From: Kitagawia praeruptora
Taxonomy: Eukaryota > Streptophyta > Magnoliopsida > Apiales > Apiaceae
Assembly (NCBI GenBank): GCA_037693485.1
Contig: CM075348.1
Coordinates: 13,064,501-13,128,500 of the forward strand
Length of the DNA stretch: 64,000 nt
Direction: 5' to 3'
Both the position numbers and the translations under genes were made by a program. Below the pieces are notes generated by a model, which saw nothing but the letters and a program-made list of their open reading frames with translations, was not told where the DNA came from and ran no database searches. This document shows, piece after piece, positions 10,766 to 22,572 of this stretch; the first letter of the stretch is position 1; each line of letters starts with the position of its first letter.

Positions 10766-11812
10766 AACTTTCATCACCCCAGCTACTTTGTGCCATATAT
10801 ATGTTTCAAAGATAATGTGTATCATGAACTTCTTAAGTTATATTGTTTTGATCTCGATGTAAACATAATAAAAATGTGTAATACATTTAAGCTAGAAGTT
10901 TAGACGTACAAGTGTGTGAATATTTTTGAGATTAATTTATTTGTTAACCTCAACAATGCAAACAACGAAGAAGAGAAGGGACTTCTCTATTGCACAGACA
11001 TAGAAACATGAAAAACTGCAATTGCTGGATGAAAGAAAACATTTATCTGATCTGCTTATACCAGTTCTTTTTCCAAAGTCCATATAAGCGTAAACTTTTA
11101 AGAGGCACTAAAAGTCTGAGCTGAATTTGATAGAAAAATTTGGGGACGAAACTCTTGCCAAGGATAGGCTACCAATGGTGTTTCGATTGATCAAATCATT
11201 TAAATTTCAAAAGCTCTTAAATTGTTAATCCTCCCCAACCTCCTCCCGCTATGGATGTGCTCCTCCATGCTTACTAGCTCTTCTCCAGGAGCAGATCATT
11301 CAGCAAGGTTGTGGTTCTTCACCTCAGTATACCACATGCAGGCTCAACATAACACTGCGCCCCTTTTGATAATAAATGTACTATTGTTATTGTGAACAAT
11401 ATTAGAGCTTTTACTGAGCAAAGAGTACATAGCTCTCAAAAATTACAAAGCAGTTTGCCATTTGTAGTACATGTGTAAAAAGGTGAAGCCACAGCAAGCA
11501 TCAAGATCTTGAAATAATCAGTATATTAATTACAGAAGTAACATTGTTGCAGAAACCGCTCACTGAAAAGCAGGTCTGATTGCATTCATTACATTTGAAC
11601 ATCACTCACTGACCAAAACAAGCCCAATCTGTTAAATTACGCTGAGGTGGTAGAGAATTTTAACGACTTGTACAGTAGGAACCCGTAGATGCAATGAAGT
11701 AAATATTGACCCACGGGAAATTCAATTTGTTTATCTATCCAGATGAAGATTATAGCAGCTCAAACAATGATGACAAGATGAGGAATTTTCCCTCTTATTC
11801 GGACTCCAAGAG
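10766..11812. other. Intergenic, between convergent bHLH and HEMA1 3' ends
   Basis: No coding or repeat structure is recognised. The part nearest 11856 should contain the HEMA1 3' untranslated region, read on the minus strand. Confidence 0.5.
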
Positions 11813-11856
11813 ATGATAATCAGTGTTAAAATAAACCAGAAAAATGTTAAAGGAGC

Positions 11857-14607
11857 TTACTTCTGGTTCTGCTCCACCTTAGCTCGAACCTTTTGTTCCA
11901 GAACAGATATCTCAGTTTCCAGGCTGAACATCCTGTTTAGGGCATGCATATTCTCAAGTGTCTCGGACAAAGTCCGGCTGTCACTCCCATCACATCTTAG
12001 GTGCTGCATGGGACCGTGGAGAAGCTTGTTCACTATACCCCGGCTAAGATCATCGGCTGCCTTCTTGGTTTTCTTTGTGACTTCATCACCCATTTTTGAC
12101 ATACATTTATCCAGCTCTGCTAGTCTGATTCTTTCAGCATAGGCTCTTAATTTTTTGATGGTAGGAACAGTTTCTAGTGAGTCTCTCCAGGCTTCAAATT
12201 GCTTTGATTCCTCAGCAATAATAGACTGCGCTTCCATTGCTTTTCTATGTCGATCCTCCTTATTTGCAGCGACAACCTCCTTCAGGTCATCCACATTGTA
12301 AACTCGTGAAGTCTCGAGCTCCTTGATACAAGAACCAACATTTCTAGGAACAGAAATGTCAACAAATAGTCTCACAGATCCAACATCTGAACCAACAGGC
12401 GGAAGATCAGCTGCATGCTCTTTGCGAAATAACAAGGTCTCTGAAGCGGTGCTAGTAAAGATAACATCTGCCTCCGCAGCAGAGGCTAGCATTTCTGTAA
12501 GGGGTTTGTATATTATCTCGATACCCTTCAGCTCTTCACGGATGGCACTTACTCTCTCCTCACTTCTGTTCACAACTACCATTTTACTGCATCCCTTGGC
12601 TACCAAGTGTTTAATCACAAGCTTTCCCATCTTCCCTGCTCCTACTACCAACATTCTAGCAGTAGTGTGAGAGGTTTTAGGAAGCTTCATTAATGCCAGT
12701 TCCACAGCAGCCGAGCTGACGGAAACTGCCCCTGATGCAATATTTAGTTCACTTCTAACCCTCTTTCCGACAGTGATCGCATGCTTGAACAGGCCACTGA
12801 TGTTCCTCCCAAAGCCTACCACTCCTTGCCCAACTTTGACAACTTGTTTCACCTGAGCAAGAATTTGACCCTCTCCTAACACCAGTGAATCAAGCCCAGC
12901 TGATACTTCGAAGATGTGCTGGGTAGCATCATTATTATACAACAAAAATCGGTGCTCACAAAGTTCTGAAGCTGAAACCCCACTTGTCTGCCAAAAAAAA
13001 TAAATGCTCTGAAGTGGTACTTAAAAAAGTATGTGAATATTCAGTTACAATGAAAAATGCTGCATGATATGGTGCTTGTGGTGAAACAGAACAGGCCATG
13101 CTGTGTCTAAAACTGAAGCATCACGAGGGAGGACAGGGTAAGGGACAGAACAATATAAGGATAAACCATCATGGACAAAAAGCACATTTTGGTCATTCAA
13201 AAATTAGTTGTAATAACTAATGTCAAATTATAATCTGTAACTACTCTTTATCATTCATATGTTTTTTTTATACATTTTGAGCATCCAATTGATACTCGTG
13301 GAAGTAAAAACAAGAAGCTGAATCTGGCAAGACAGATAGGAGTCTGTACGATGTAACAAAGAAATAATTACCTTTGACATCCAATCGGTCACTTCTTTGA
13401 CACCCCGATGCTGAGACAAAGCTACAACATATATCTCCATCCTGTTGCAGGTACTAAGAACAGCAGCCTCTTCAATATGATTCAAACTACATAGCTCAGC
13501 TATGGCTCGGGGCCATTCAGCTTCAGGAATAGCAAGTTTTTCGCGCATTTCAACCGGTGTAGTGTGGATACTGAGTCCAATGACTACAATACTGCTCCTC
13601 TCCTTAGTATATCCTGATGTTGGTAGACAATTAAAAACATTAGACACATTGTAGGAAAATTGTGTAGTAACATACTAACATGTGTGTCAAAAGAAGGGTA
13701 TAAAGATTAAGTAAGGTAAGGAAAAACCTTAAACTAAGATCACTTGATGAACATAAGAAATACCTCCAGAAACACATAATAAACCACATGATGAAGTGGT
13801 CATAGACTCATAGAAGCTTTAATCTTATTTTATCAAAAAAAAAAGGAGAAGAAAAGATTCAAATATGAAGAATGATTTCTGTTGTTTACAATCCTACCCA
13901 GCAAAGGCGAACAAGAGAAAACGATCATTACAATTCCAATTCCAATTTCCAAACAAATAAGAGCTAATAAGACAGAGGAACTGCATTCATCAATGTATAA
14001 AGAAAATAAATATTAAACACAACAATCTTCTATGAATTGCGCTTTAAAAGTTAACTACCATGAATCATCACAGAAAATGACAATTAAAAAAGAGAATCAG
14101 AGGCACTAAAGAATCATCTGTAGCCGTAAACTAATCAACTACAGAATTAACTAAAATCAAACACCAATCAATCACTTATAACAGAGTTTTAATTTCAACA
14201 TGTAAGAAAGAAAGTGCTATGCTGAGTCCAATTTGTACAACACTAACAGCACTCCAAAGCAACACAAAATTCAAATATCAAACACATTGCACACCTAGGC
14301 ATTTTACATATATAAAACATACTTATAAACAGAGAGAGAGAGAGAGATTACTGTCAGCAGCAGAGGATTTAAGCTGTTCAAGAGCAGAGAGACTTGAAGA
14401 AGAAGGGACGGTGGTAGTAGCAGTGTTGTCATTAGTAGTTGTCTGAACAACCTCACACCTGAGACCATTACAATTTCTCGTTGTCCTAGGCATGCATAAC
14501 ACGCGGTCAATTTGATGATTGAACGGAGATGCCGATGATGTAGCAGCAGCATTCCCAAGGAATATTGTGTCCAGTTTTGTGCCAGCAAAGGCCGTCGAGA
14601 CTGCCAT
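11857..14607 (-). CDS. HEMA1: Glutamyl-tRNA reductase, plastid (HEMA1); three exons, 542 aa
   Basis: The enzyme reduces glutamyl-tRNA(Glu) with NADPH to glutamate-1-semialdehyde, the committed step of tetrapyrrole (chlorophyll, haem) synthesis in the plastid stroma. Exons on the minus strand are 14607-14352, 13613-13372 and 12987-11857, with GT-AG introns. Exon 1 encodes a Ser/Thr/Ala-rich transit peptide. Exon 2 begins the catalytic domain (VVIGLSIHTTPVEMREKL) and holds the active-site STCNR with the thioester-forming cysteine near residue 141. Exon 3 starts TSG.SASELC, then GLDSLVLGEGQILAQVK, the NADPH-binding VGAGKMG near 281-287, and the C-terminal helical dimerisation domain. About 542 aa is the usual plant length. 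No stop or frameshift is seen. A short (AG)n run lies just inside intron 1. In other plants HEMA1 is light-induced and clock-controlled; the sequence alone does not show that. Confidence 0.96.
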
Positions 14608-14643
14608 CTCGTATCTTGTATTCTAATCTATGTTACACAAGTT

Positions 14644-14660
14644 TTTATATAGAAAGAAAC
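14644..14660 (-). promoter_or_regulatory. Probable TATA box of HEMA1
   Basis: On the minus strand TCTATATAAAAAC lies about 45 bp before the ATG. If used, the 5' leader would be very short. A (GA)n microsatellite at 14666-14697 lies just upstream. Confidence 0.5.
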
Positions 14661-14662
14661 TA

Positions 14663-14665
<3 letters not shown>

Positions 14666-14697
<32 letters not shown>
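14666..14697. repeat. (GA)n microsatellite in the HEMA1 promoter
   Basis: About 16 GA units. GA/CT runs near plant promoters can bind BBR/BPC-type proteins; a role here is speculative. Confidence 0.8.
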
Positions 14698-14699
<2 letters not shown>

Positions 14700-14704
<5 letters not shown>

Positions 14705-15779
14705 TGTGAAAAATGAAAGTGGATGTGGCTGCTGCTGCTGTTGTCTGATTGGCTTGTGTTGGTTCCTCTCTTTTAATTTAGGATCATCAGTTGTGTGATG
14801 TTCTGTAACGCGCGTGTGGCATCAACGAGATTTTTGTAATACAAGATCTTGGTTTTTGGATTCTGTGCTGTCTTCTGATTGGCGGATGGTATACATGATC
14901 TATCCATACGGCACCTATATCCCTACTTTATTTATTCTCTTTCATTTTATTTATGAATTAAAATATTGATTTAAATTACATTAAAAAAATTAAATCGATA
15001 TCTTAGTTTATGCTAAGAGCTTTTTCAATAGTACCAAAATTTTGGCTAAAACAATATAACTGCTATTTGGAGAATACGTAAAAAATTAACACTCCAATCT
15101 TACAACTCCTTAGTAAATATAAATAATCATGTTTAATTGGTTATATTTATCGAATAAAAAAAAACGTTAAATATAATTTACTTTATAGTTATTTTATCAT
15201 ATTTTAGCCAAACATTTATAATATTTAATGATGCTATTTATATAAAAAACGAGATGAATGAATAAAAAATAATTTCTTTTGAGTACATGTTAATATAAGA
15301 GATATAATTTTCATTTAAATTTGTGATCGAACAAGAAGTTTAAGTATAAAATTTTGCTAGTACTAGTCTAGAGTGTTTGTAATGATTAGAGACCAGTTTG
15401 TGATTTGTGATGCTTATCTTGGCACTCAACCGTCCATTAAATCACTCATTTACAAGTAATTAAGCATCCACACATTAAGAAAATTTTAAATTGTTCTTGA
15501 CTTCTTGCAGATAACATTTTTTTCTTATTTTATTCGTTTATCAAAATTGTTGTGGATGTATCCAAAGAACTGAAATTGAAAGAGATAAGATGACAAGAAG
15601 AGATATGTGAAGAATGAAACCATGTGATGGAGATTGCTTTCTGGGATTTCAGGGTCTTCATTTGCCACAAACCCCTCTTGTGACCCCTTAAGTTGTACAC
15701 TCACTTTCAACATATATGGGTCCTGCAAATCTTGGTGCATGGCTATCAATTTTCACCTTAAATAATTATACATTATTAC
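14700..15779. other. Intergenic upstream of HEMA1, no gene seen
   Basis: AT-rich DNA. The first 200 bp are more mixed in composition and probably regulatory. No terminal repeats or coding signal are recognised. Confidence 0.5.
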
Positions 15780-15931
15780 TCATTCCGATCATTTTATGCG
15801 ATGAGCTGAGCCACTTTTTCGGATTTCAACATACTCGGAGGAGGAGGTACTTGTACGTGAGTTTATTAAAATAAAATTGTTTCGGATATAGAATGTTGTA
15901 AATATAAAAATTGCAGTGCATAAAAATATAT
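15780..15931 (+). repeat. Dispersed ~145-bp repeat, copy 1
   Basis: Shares with 17337-17485 the words CTTTTTCGGATTTCAACATA, GTACTTGTACGTGAGTTTAT and TTGCAGTGCATAAAAATA in the same order, with small differences. It ends where the MITE at 15932 begins. Confidence 0.85.
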
Positions 15932-16307
15932 GGGTTTTGGTCCATGATAAATGATTGTCAAGGACCCCCGGATAACAATCAGTTTTCCAGCTGTTGGAAC
16001 AACGATCCAACGGCTGGGATTCCATAAAAATATTTGTTATGATCCGTGGATATTTTCCGCGGATAGGGTTTTTTTACCCGCGGATAGGCTTTTTTATGTT
16101 CCGCGGAAAATATCCGCGGATCATAAAAAATATTTTTATGGAATCCCAACCATTGGATCAACGATCCAACGGCTGGGAAACTGATTGTTATCCAGGGGGT
16201 CTCTGACAAATTTGTCAGGGACCAGGACCCAAAAGTTGATCCAACGGCTGGGAAACTGATTGTTATCCAGGGGGTCTCTGACAATCATTTGTCAAGTACC
16301 AGGACTC
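15932..16307. mobile_element. Mutator-like MITE, 376 bp, copy A of a family
   Basis: Flanked by a perfect 9-bp target duplication, aaaatatat (15923-15931 and 16308-16316). The left end reads GGGTTTTGGTCCATGA and the right end is its imperfect complement (CAGGACTC end). The centre is a palindrome of ATTTTCCGCGGA words. The right end is partly duplicated: GATCCAACGGCTGGG...GGGGGTCTCTGAC occurs at about 16161 and 16240. The same family recurs at 53389-53705. A 9-bp duplication fits Mutator-like elements. Confidence 0.88.
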
Positions 16308-16316
16308 AAAATATAT

Positions 16317-17336
16317 TACTTGAAATGTGGAAACACTAACGAGAATATGAGGAGCAAAATGCTGCAAATCCAACAGCTTTAATTGCTGTAGAAGATAAGT
16401 GCACAAGTTGACAGATTAAACTGGCAAAGAAACAAACACCTGATCATGTTCATTCCCAAATAAGGAAATACGTTCATTATACAACACTCATTGCAGGGTA
16501 GCTTGGAGATCCAAGAGAAGCTAATTACTTCAACATTATCATCAACAATGACTTCCACCTAATTACCAATACTTTATTAGGTTTAAGTGCGGATTAAGAT
16601 ATAATCAGTTAAGAAGGCAGCACCCACGGTTTTCGTACAATTCGACAACTATGAAACTGCTGGATCCTCATGTTCATTGCTCTGTGATGTGCAGACTACA
16701 CACATGAACGTAACAGCTAGATCAGCAATCGTGACCTGACCGATCGATCTTATTTCCTTTATATTGATACTTTATTAAAAGTATTTGATAATCTTGCAAA
16801 ATTAACCACTGATAATCAGTTAACAAACATGTAACTTTAAACATTAATGTCCAGGCTTACAATTCCAACATATATACATTAGGCCCTGTCGACTGTCATC
16901 CAGAAAGTAAACCTGCAGAACAAACAACCATTATACATAAAGTAGGAGTTTACAACTTCATCTCCGTAATTTTCAATATTATTACACACATCAGAAATAC
17001 ATTGTAGTGTAGCATATTGCAATCATCTAGTCTCCTTTAATTTTTGGCATTAAATACAAAAATTCATTCGACAAAAATATAAATTTGAAGGATTAATATA
17101 ATATTATAAAGTATTATTGACGTTCCCATCCATTTTTTTCTACTTTTTGTTTGTATGGTTGGATCTCTAATTTTTTTTAAAAAAATTTATGAGAATTCAA
17201 GGACGTTTGAGATTGAATTTTGGACTCGATATTAGTTACTGTATTTGTCATCTAAAGACTAAAGCGGTCCATTTAGATGGGTCCCTCTGTTCACTCACAC
17301 AAAAGTAAAGAATTGAAAATAGAAATCATATAATTT
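16317..17336. other. Intergenic, no feature recognised
   Basis: No long open frame, splice-linked coding segments or terminal repeats were recognised on either strand. Confidence 0.45.
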
Positions 17337-17485
17337 AATTCCGTTTTGATCATTTTATGTGACGAACTGAGCTACTTTTTCGGATTTCAACATACTCGGA
17401 GGAGGTACTTGTACGTGAGTTTATTAAAAGAAATTTGTTTCGGATGTAGAATGTTGTAAATATAAAATTGCAGTGCATAAAAATA
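17337..17485 (+). repeat. Dispersed ~145-bp repeat, copy 2
   Basis: Homologous to 15780-15931 in direct orientation. The similarity stops at GCATAAAAATA, where a plastid-like 31-mer follows. Confidence 0.85.
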
Positions 17486-17516
17486 GACTACTGGGGTATC
17501 TAATCCCATTCGCTCC
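17486..17516 (-). other. 31-bp match to plastid 16S rRNA (nuclear plastid DNA fragment)
   Basis: Read on the minus strand, this begins GGAGCGAATGGGATTAG and ends CCCCAGTAGTC. That is the highly conserved loop around E. coli position 790 with the plastid/cyanobacterial variant (CCCCAG rather than CCCTGG). The match was recalled from knowledge of plastid rRNA, not searched. Flanks do not continue the rRNA, so only about 31 bp are present. The likely explanation is filler DNA at a repaired break. Confidence 0.7.
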
Positions 17517-17528
17517 AACAATGTTTTA

Positions 17529-18128
17529 GGTCTCATTTGTTAAAACCTGAACCATGCTGAAATAGCTGGACGAAAGAAATCGATTGGTTAAGATTGTTTG
17601 TCAATTTATGTAATATGCTAGACGACACCAAAAATTCTGTGAATGGTACCGTCTCAAAATTCAAGCTGGACGGTTCATATATGCACGTTCCACTATTAAT
17701 GAAGTACTTAAATTTATTAAATTTGCGACTTCTCTTTTTTGACATATTTGTAGGTCAAGTTTGTTGTTGTTACGCTGGTTGAAACAAAAAAAAGAAGGAA
17801 GGTTCATCACATTGTCATTCTTAATTATTAAAATATCAAAATAATATAAATATTATAATATTAAAATAATATAAATATTATAATATATTTTTTTAATTTG
17901 ACACAATATACTAAAAGCATCTCACAGTAGTGCTTTATATTTTTAATAGAAAATTGAAAAATAAGATTCAAATTTTATCTAATGCAAGAATATATTAAAA
18001 TTAATCATTCAGGTAATTCGGAACTGGTATTCGTCCAGATTTATTAATCATTCCAATCATCCAGATTATTAATCATCCAGAAATATTAACGATCCAGATA
18101 ATTTGGTTCAGATTTAACAAATGACCCC
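17529..18128. mobile_element. PIF/Harbinger-like element, 600 bp, non-autonomous
   Basis: The left end GGTCTCATTTGTTAAAACC and the complement of the right end, GGGGTCATTTGTTAAATC, are imperfect terminal inverted repeats. The candidate target duplication is TTA at 17526-17528 and 18129-18131. The right part repeats ATTAATCATCCAGA words. No transposase is seen. Confidence 0.65.
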
Positions 18129-18131
18129 TTA

Positions 18132-18397
18132 GTTGGTTCCCTATAAATATAATAAAATAAAGATTTTTAGTATTTTAGGGACCTTATGGTGTATACCAAC
18201 TCCAACAATAATCCCTACATTCAATACTTATAATTATAATAATAATAAATTTGAAACTAACTAGAACATGATATAAAGACAACTAGTGAAAAAATGGAGG
18301 GAAACAACTTTTTTATTGATGAAAATAAAGTTAGGGATGACTAGTGGTTCCCCAATGATAAGGAATGACTAGTGGTTCTTAGTGATTTAGGGAATCA
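18132..18397. other. AT-rich spacer before CACTA-1
   Basis: Contains short direct repeats of GACTAGTGGTTC near 18340 and 18367. No gene. Confidence 0.4.
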
Positions 18398-19133
18398 CTA
18401 CACTACGCCACATATGGCCTACGGCTACGTCCAAAAAAGTGTGATTATAGGGCAAAAGTGTTGGTAAAAGAGCCTAAAACCAGCTATGGCTACACTTTGA
18501 CCAAATTTGGGAGTGTTACAAAATTGGGTGCTACCATAGGGGTCTATGCTAACACTTTTTCGATTTTTAGTAACACCGGATAAAAATGTAGGCTTAGACC
18601 CCTATGCCAACACCTTTCTGATCTGTGGCTACACTTTATAAGATGTTGCTATAGACCTATGGTTACACCATTATCTTTGTAGTAACATTATTAAAAGTGT
18701 TGTTGTAGACCTATGCCAACACTTTTTTTGTTCTACCGTAACATCAAATTGTTAAACATTTTTATACTTTTTGCCAACACTTTGCTATTCTTTTACCAAC
18801 ACATAATGATTGCAGGCTCTATACCAATATTTTAAATAAAAAAAGGCAACATATGAAATTGAAAAATAAAAATTCCCATTCAAAATATCGTCAACATTCC
18901 AATACATAAAGGCTATCCAAAAGCCATTCCAATACATAAAATCCCATCCAAAATAACTACATATAACAAATATTGATGAAGTTACCTAGGAAGCGTAAAA
19001 TGATCTGACATAGTCATCTCCATGGCCATGGGACACTTCAGTTGATTTCAAGTTTTGCCATTAACATGCCTCAAAAGATGTAGTTTCTGCATCGCCAATA
19101 CATGCGATGCAGAAAAGAGACCAGAACTAAAAC

Positions 19134-19240
19134 CTGCAGCTCAATCGCTTGCTCTTATCAACATCTTTGTTAATTATCTTATCCACTTCATCAATATAGG
19201 CAATCCCTTGTTGAGCTGCCTCCACATTGAAGTCAGCAAA
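19134..19240 (-). pseudogene. Captured ClpX exon fragment
   Basis: The minus strand encodes ADFNVEAAQQGIAYIDEVDK, the Walker B region of the ClpX ATPase (family consensus GIVYIDEVDKI). ClpX unfolds substrates for the ClpP protease in mitochondria or plastids. The exon has an AG before it (19242-19241) and a GT after it (19133-19132). The residues after DKI no longer follow the family. No other ClpX exon was recognised, so this is a piece and not a working gene. Confidence 0.8.
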
Positions 19241-19530
19241 CTAAACACCGAAAAGAAAATCACATAAATAATTTCTATCTGAGGCACAGAATAACTAGTA
19301 ATTCACATGAACAAAGAGCGAGTAGCATATACTTTTTCTGCCATGCTCATGAATGCAGATTCCACCAATCAAGAAGTAACATGATCTTGTGAGCTATTTT
19401 ACCATCATACTAAATAGTTTTTCAGAAAAAACTTTAATTTGTCATACAGTGACTAATGAAAGGCGATTGAAAAAGATGCACTATCTGATATCTATGAATC
19501 ATGTGAAGAATGCCTATTTATAAGGAAATT

Positions 19531-19819
19531 TCACAAACTGGACCTCATACAAGATTTTTTTTTCATTTTCTCTTTAAATTCCATAAACATTGTTAACAAC
19601 ATGAGTTCACTGACCTTGCCATAAGGAACCATCATACACAATGCCTTGATAAGTAGGAGTACCTGCATGCTTTGAGAGAACCAGTTCAACTGTTCCACAT
19701 GGAAGGCATCTAGCTGAAAGTATGTCGACAATTTTTCGTGATTGACATAATCGAAGAAAATGGTCAAGCATATATAGGAATATTCCAGCAGCAGCTATAG
19801 TGAAAATGAAAATGGTCAA
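19531..19819 (-). pseudogene. Unidentified captured coding segment in CACTA-1
   Basis: The minus strand contains a coding-like stretch near 19740-19610 (SRKIVDILSARCLPCGTVEL followed by more open frame) that ends near GT words. I do not recognise the parent gene. It lies between the Nudix and ClpX pieces on the same strand, so it is probably another captured fragment, or a 3' exon of one of them. Confidence 0.4.
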
Positions 19820-20271
19820 GCATATGTTAGTAACTTATGGTATGAGAAGTATCTTGTAGTTTATTATGTAGATCGAACTCACTTCGTGTATGAGATGGTC
19901 ACGTAGCGTCTACACGATCACAATTCATAAACCATGAAGAGTAAAGATTAACATGGTTAAATACCCCAACCATACATGATATCTGGTTGCATGCTCGAAA
20001 GGTACATCTATAAGACGGAGAAGAACTGATCCTCTTGTGATTGGAAAAAACAAAAATGCCAAGCAAAATAGACCTACTGATCACAAGCAAAATATTACTG
20101 CGACTGTTTTGTTAAATATAAGCTGTCTTGATTTTATATACATTTCTCAGGCGTTTGTCACTCTTGTAGTTATTCTACTACTAGTTCTCCAAAATAAGAT
20201 GATAAAGGTTATAAATACCATGCTATCAATATGACTACAGAAGAAAAAAAAAGAGGAAACTTTCTTCTTAC

Positions 20272-20611
20272 CTGAAAGCTACAACTTCCACAAATTCAGT
20301 GTCGATCTGCAATATAGAAAGCAAAACAAAAACAAAAAACTCATGAACACACACTGTAAGACAGCTGAAATGAATCAAGGAACTATGTACAAAGTTCTTA
20401 AACCAGTTTCCTCCTTAACTTCTCTTACAGCTCCGGTAAATATCTCCTCTGACTGACATATTTAAAGAAAACAAATAAAGAATTAGTAAATGCACCTGGT
20501 AACAATCATAGTTCAACACTCAAAGAATCAAACCTCTTGTATGAAACCAGTAGGTAGTTTCAATAGGTCAGTAAGTGCTGGTGCTATGTGTTTCTCTTGC
20601 ACTACAAGCAC
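20272..20611 (-). pseudogene. Captured Nudix hydrolase fragment, three exons
   Basis: Minus-strand exons are 20611-20534 (VLVVQEKHIAPA...LKLPTGFIQE), 20451-20403 (SEEIFTGAVREVKEETG) and 20306-20272 (IDTEFVEVVAF). Together they spell a full Nudix box, G-x5-E-x7-REVxEETG, plus the VDTEFVEVLAFR-type stretch typical of plant NUDT2/5/6/8 proteins. All acceptors are AG. The donor after exon 2 appears decayed, because keeping the frame needs a cut after GGT rather than at the GT present. Exons for the N-terminal half and the C-terminus are missing or unrecognisable, although degenerate coding lies near 19980-20050. It is a captured fragment, not a working hydrolase. Confidence 0.85.
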
Positions 20612-22572
20612 CTGAAATCGCCACGTTTCCAGACGCAGAGTAATATCTTTTAGAATGATAATTGCTTATTCTCATAGATATTGTTTTACCTTAAAAAAAT
20701 ATATTTTCCTGAAAAGAAATCATGAACTTGAAGGTCACATTTACATAAGCTCATAGAACTATTTTTTCCTTTTGACACAACATAATCTCAAATAATTTAA
20801 TTATAATTACTCTCAGGTGGTGACAAAACTATGTTTATTAACATCCTTTGACAAATTGGCTGATGCACTTAACTAAAAAAGAACTTATAAGACATTCCAA
20901 AAAGAGTACCAAGTGTAAGTTGAAGAAATGCATGCTTGAAAAGACTGAGGTGAATTCATTGGTATAGAAATCTGAAATACCTGAAACTGAAAGTGAGTTA
21001 CAAAAAGTTAAAGAAGGAGAAAAAAAAAGCTAGGGACTTCAGTTCAAGGCTTAAATCTAAAGAAGAAAAATAAATCCTCTTTCAAATAACTGTATATGAA
21101 TTTGTCAGAAAGTGCATAAACATTTCAGTATAAGTTCAGCATACAGTGAAGACATCATCAAATCAGCTAGTCTTCCGGACAACTTTTCAAGTCAGTCAAA
21201 TTCCCTACAGATATTCAAGATACTAGAGTTTAATTGAGAACAAGATTCTGATTAATATATAAAGGACATACGCAGTGGTGTTAAGCGTGCATTGGTGTAA
21301 TGTAACTAAAGGGCATGCATTTTCGTATGAACATATGATTTATTTTTTCTAATATTCATGTCGTAACATCAACACTTCTACAACATCATGACACATATAC
21401 ATTGGGAAAGGACGCACATCATTTCAAACCAAAGAATTCCTTCAGGGATTGCAAAGGCTACAACAATCGAGCGGTGCATATCTTCTATGGGCTAGGGCTG
21501 CGAAATATGTGTAAAATTGCTTTGTGCTACAGTTTTACCATGTCCCCTACCTATATTTACTACCATATACAAATCTTAACTACTCCCACATTGTGAAGTA
21601 CACGTTATGCCTTGCCCTCCCAAAGCCTCTAAGGTATAGGCAAAGTTAACTGACAGAATCACATAGATTATAAAGGGGAGACAGGATTCTACTTTACTTG
21701 CTACTCTTTAAGCAGTCATCATTAAACAACATAAATGTCCTTGCAACTAGTAAGGCGATTTAATACAGAGTATTGGTAAAACATATTATATTTTTTCCTG
21801 CAAATCTTACCTCATTACTTTCGTTAATCACAAAACTCCCAACTCCAACATGATGAGAAGCATTATAACACACATAGTATACAATCGAAACATGTTATGT
21901 CATAATACACCCAACCAAAACATGTTATAAGCATAATATACAAAAATTACAAAGAAATACAATCCAACTAAAAGAAATAATGAGGAGTTAGTAAAGAAGA
22001 AGACCCATAGAAACCCGAAAACCCCAATTGATTTCCGTTGAAAGCATAATTTATTGTGAGGAAATATGTAGAGACCATCAATCCCAATTGTTCTAATGTG
22101 AAGAACTCATAGAGAACCCGTCAATCCCAAATGTTTTAATGTGAAGAACTCGTAGAGAACCGTAATTACGGAACCCTAATTAGAGAACCCCTGGAAGAGA
22201 GTTGAGAGAGTAGAAAGAGAGAGTTGAGTGAATGAAAATAATTGAACGGAGATGTGAAATAATTAGAAAAGTTAAAAGACCCACTTAATTAATTGAGTGA
22301 AAATTTTGGACAAATGAAAGTCCCGCCCACACAAAACAATTGATCCGCCTATTTTTTTGTGCGATTGCTAACACTTTTTTTAAAGAGCAATGGTTACACA
22401 GATTTTGGTGTTACCATAGATACCAATGATGTCTACTGTAACACTTATTTATAACAATACTAACATTAAAAAAAATGTGTAGGCGTAGACCAATTTTAAG
22501 GCATATATGGTAACACTTTTGCTCGTAACACTGAAAAAAGCGTTGTTGAAACCCATATGTGGCGTAGTGCTA

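Larger units (their letters stand above)
18401..22569. mobile_element. CACTA-1: non-autonomous CACTA element carrying host-gene fragments
   Basis: Termini are CACTACGCCACATATGG (18401-18417) and its complement (22553-22569), with a 3-bp target duplication CTA at 18398-18400 and 22570-22572. The outer 400 bp on the left and 230 bp on the right are crowded with GCCAACACTTT / AGTGTTGG-type words, the subterminal motifs that a CACTA DNA-binding protein would recognise. No transposase is present. The interior holds minus-strand exons of a Nudix hydrolase (20272-20611) and of ClpX (19134-19240), plus an unidentified spliced segment (about 19531-19819). This makes it a gene-capturing Pack-CACTA. CACTA-2 has closely related termini. 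Confidence 0.92.

Noticed and set aside
11813..12670. Plus-strand frames of 109 and 115 codons across HEMA1
   Set aside because: Antisense shadows of exon 3 of HEMA1.
17486..17516. A functional rRNA gene
   Set aside because: Only 31 bp match. The flanks are unrelated nuclear sequence.
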